From an uncultured Burkholderiales bacterium (lineage in GTDB: Bacteria > Pseudomonadota > Gammaproteobacteria > Burkholderiales > Burkholderiaceae_D), in NCBI GenBank assembly GCA_903904635.1, contig CAIVDH010000384.1, positions 1 through 7,926 on the forward strand: a stretch of 7,926 nucleotides of DNA, read 5' to 3'. This document shows positions 6,932 through 7,926 of the stretch, piece after piece (positions within the stretch are counted from its first letter, which is position 1; the number at the start of each line of letters is the position of its first letter). The notes under the pieces are model-generated. The model worked only from the letters and a program-made list of their open reading frames with translations. It made no database searches and was not told the origin of the DNA. A program made the translations under genes and the position numbers.

Positions 6932-7425
6932 AAACCGATGTTGACCAGATCTGGCAATGGCTGGAGCAGGTCAGCGATCCGGAGATTCCGGTCATATCGG
7001 TTGTTGACTTGGGTATCGTGCGTGAAGTCGCGTTCGCAGAAGATGGTAGTTGTGAAATCATGATCACACCCACGTATTCAGGTTGCCCGGCGATGGAGGT
7101 CATCGCGCAGGAAATTACTACTGCATTGCAGCAGCATGGCATCCATAAAATTCATATCAATAGCCGGCTCACACCAGCATGGACCACAGACTGGATGAGC
7201 GAGGCTGGCAAAGAAAAATTAAAAAATTACGGCATTGCGCCGCCAGCACAAAAAGTGATTGATATCTCTGGTATCAGTCGTAAGCAGCAAGCTTTAGCTT
7301 TAAATTGTCCGCAGTGCGGATCAGCAAACACGCGTTTAGTTAGTCAGTTTGGCTCTACCGCTTGCAAGGCTTTGTATCGTTGCGCAGATTGTCTGGAGCC
7401 ATTTGATTATTTCAAGGCACATTAA
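6928..7425 (+). CDS. paaD: PaaD, Fe-S/metal maturation protein of the epoxidase
   Basis: A 165-aa protein, equal in length to E. coli PaaD. The N-terminal part is a SUF-associated/MIP18-like (DUF59) domain with SDPEIPVISVVDLGIVREV (16-34) and TYSGCPAMEVIA (49-60), where Cys53 is the conserved cysteine. The C-terminal part is a small zinc-ribbon-like domain with Cys127-x2-Cys130 and Cys152-x2-Cys155, plus Cys146. It is thought to help assemble metal centres of the epoxidase system, probably the PaaE Fe-S cluster. I start at GTG 6928, with GGAG (6917-6920) 7 nt upstream. It overlaps the paaC stop by four bases (GTGA). A neighbouring GTG at 6925 is possible; the in-frame ATG at 6826 lies deep in paaC and adds 34 non-family residues. 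Confidence 0.94.
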   Translation: MKTDVDQIWQWLEQVSDPEIPVISVVDLGIVREVAFAEDGSCEIMITPTYSGCPAMEVIAQEITTALQQHGIHKIHINSRLTPAWTTDWMSEAGKEKLKNYGIAPPAQKVIDISGISRKQQALALNCPQCGSANTRLVSQFGSTACKALYRCADCLEPFDYFKAH

Positions 7426-7437
7426 ATCGGCGCCTGA

Positions 7438-7478
7438 ATTTTTAAAAATAAAAAATAAAAAAACATTAAAAGAAAAAT
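7438..7478 (+). other. A-rich leader before paaE with weak ribosome site
   Basis: The 53-bp paaD-paaE gap is dominated by A residues, with several runs of 5-7 A. The only Shine-Dalgarno-like element is AAAAGAAAAA just before the ATG at 7479. There is no hairpin with GC pairs, so it is not an obvious terminator. A-rich leaders can enhance initiation, so this may replace a strong Shine-Dalgarno sequence. Confidence 0.4.
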
Positions 7479-7862
7479 ATGAGTCAATTTCACTCACTTA
7501 CTATCGCTTCCATCAAGCAGGAAACCCGCGATGCCATCGTAATCACGTTTGCTGTACCTTCTGAGCTAAAAGAAAAATTCCGTTTCACACAAGGTCAGTA
7601 TTTAACGTTACGCGCCGAGATCAATGCTGAAGAATTACGCCGTTCCTACTCCATCTGCTCAGCGGTACAAGATAATGTGCTACGTGTGGCAATCAAAAAA
7701 ATTCAGGGTGGCGCATTTTCCAACTGGGCCAGCGCCACACTCAAGCCCGGTATGCAAATAGATGTCATGCCGCCTATGGGGCATTTTAATGTGCCGCTAT
7801 CTGCTACCAACAGCAAACATTATCTGGGCTTTTTTGTCCGTAATACATGTTTGCAAAAGTAG
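7479..7862 (+). pseudogene. paaE: PaaE, epoxidase reductase, 3'-truncated by abrupt junction
   Basis: PaaE passes electrons from NAD(P)H through FAD and a plant-type 2Fe-2S cluster to the PaaA diiron site; full-length proteins are about 355-360 aa. Here residues 1-118 are a clean match: MSQFHSLTIA start, ETRDAIVITFAVP (15-27), GQYLTL (39-44), the FAD-binding RRSYSIC (54-60), GGAFSNW (77-83) and PMGHFNVP (99-106). After HYLGF (114-118) the family continues with a Gly-rich nucleotide-binding motif of the AAGSGITP type. This sequence instead reads FVRNTCLQK and stops at 7860-7862. The NAD(P)-binding half and ferredoxin domain are missing from the window. The break falls within about 7828-7833. 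It could be an insertion in a real genome or an assembly join; if the latter, the true gene is intact elsewhere. Confidence 0.88.
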
Positions 7863-7926
7863 TTAAAGGACTGACGATTAAAACATCATCATCTTCAAAC
7901 ACTTTAATTACGTCATCTTTGGGGTC
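7831..7926 (-). CDS. Partial foreign open frame, possibly phage-type protein
   Basis: From the window edge leftward the minus strand is open without stops, reading DPKDDVIKVFEDDDVLIVSP (first 20 codons) then LTTFANMYYGQKS up to the paaE junction. The composition (acidic, with alternating hydrophobics) looks like genuine protein. The pattern 'vyEDd..lvv.PlT.eA...YG' recalls, from memory, a domain in uncharacterised phage proteins that continues into a T.WCt motif. That continuation would lie past the junction and is absent here. Neither a start nor a true stop is visible. This is the interior of a gene, joined to the interior of paaE. Family assignment is tentative; that it is coding is moderately likely. 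Confidence 0.4.

Noticed and set aside
7831..7926. Insertion-sequence or transposon end inside paaE
   Set aside because: No terminal inverted repeat is recognisable at the join, the tail reads as the middle of a gene, and the other flank is not in the window to test for a target duplication.

Overview
The window looks like chromosomal DNA from a Gram-negative proteobacterium, most likely a betaproteobacterium (Burkholderiales, perhaps near Oxalobacteraceae). That assignment rests on protein flavour, moderate GC, TAAAAT-type -10 boxes, an RpoH-type promoter and the paaX-paaABCDE arrangement. It is an impression from reading, not a computed placement. Every recognisable gene belongs to a known family.

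Layout. Positions 1-113 hold no gene I can support. A strong hairpin terminator (114-146) closes htpG, the Hsp90 chaperone gene, on the minus strand (170-2083). The htpG-ridA gap carries a very good sigma-32 heat-shock promoter facing htpG. On the plus strand, a RidA/YjgF-family gene (2225-2692) is followed 50 bp later by a two-gene toxin-antitoxin operon: a Xre/MbcA/ParS-type antitoxin (2743-3318) and a RES-domain toxin (3318-3788) that share one base. A 9-bp direct repeat 22 bp apart sits just before the antitoxin and is a plausible autoregulatory operator.

The right half is the phenylacetic acid (PAA) catabolic locus. The repressor gene paaX (minus, 3837-4760) diverges from paaABCDE (plus, 4841 onward). 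Between them lies a perfect 11-bp inverted repeat whose two arms each carry an outward-facing TATCAT -10-like hexamer, so PaaX bound there could silence both directions. PaaA and PaaC form the catalytic and structural core of the phenylacetyl-CoA epoxidase, PaaB bridges it, PaaD is a SUF-like/Zn-binding maturation factor, and PaaE is the reductase feeding electrons to the diiron centre. The paaX start falls where its transcript would be expected to begin, so paaX may be leaderless.

The right edge is abnormal. paaE matches its family only to about codon 118 (near 7832), then changes abruptly into about 95 bp of AT-rich sequence. That tail has a stop in the paaE frame but is open on the minus strand and reads like the inside of an unrelated, possibly phage-type protein. 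Either something inserted into paaE or, more likely, the assembly is chimeric at the contig end. No RNA gene, CRISPR array, insertion sequence terminus or origin is visible.
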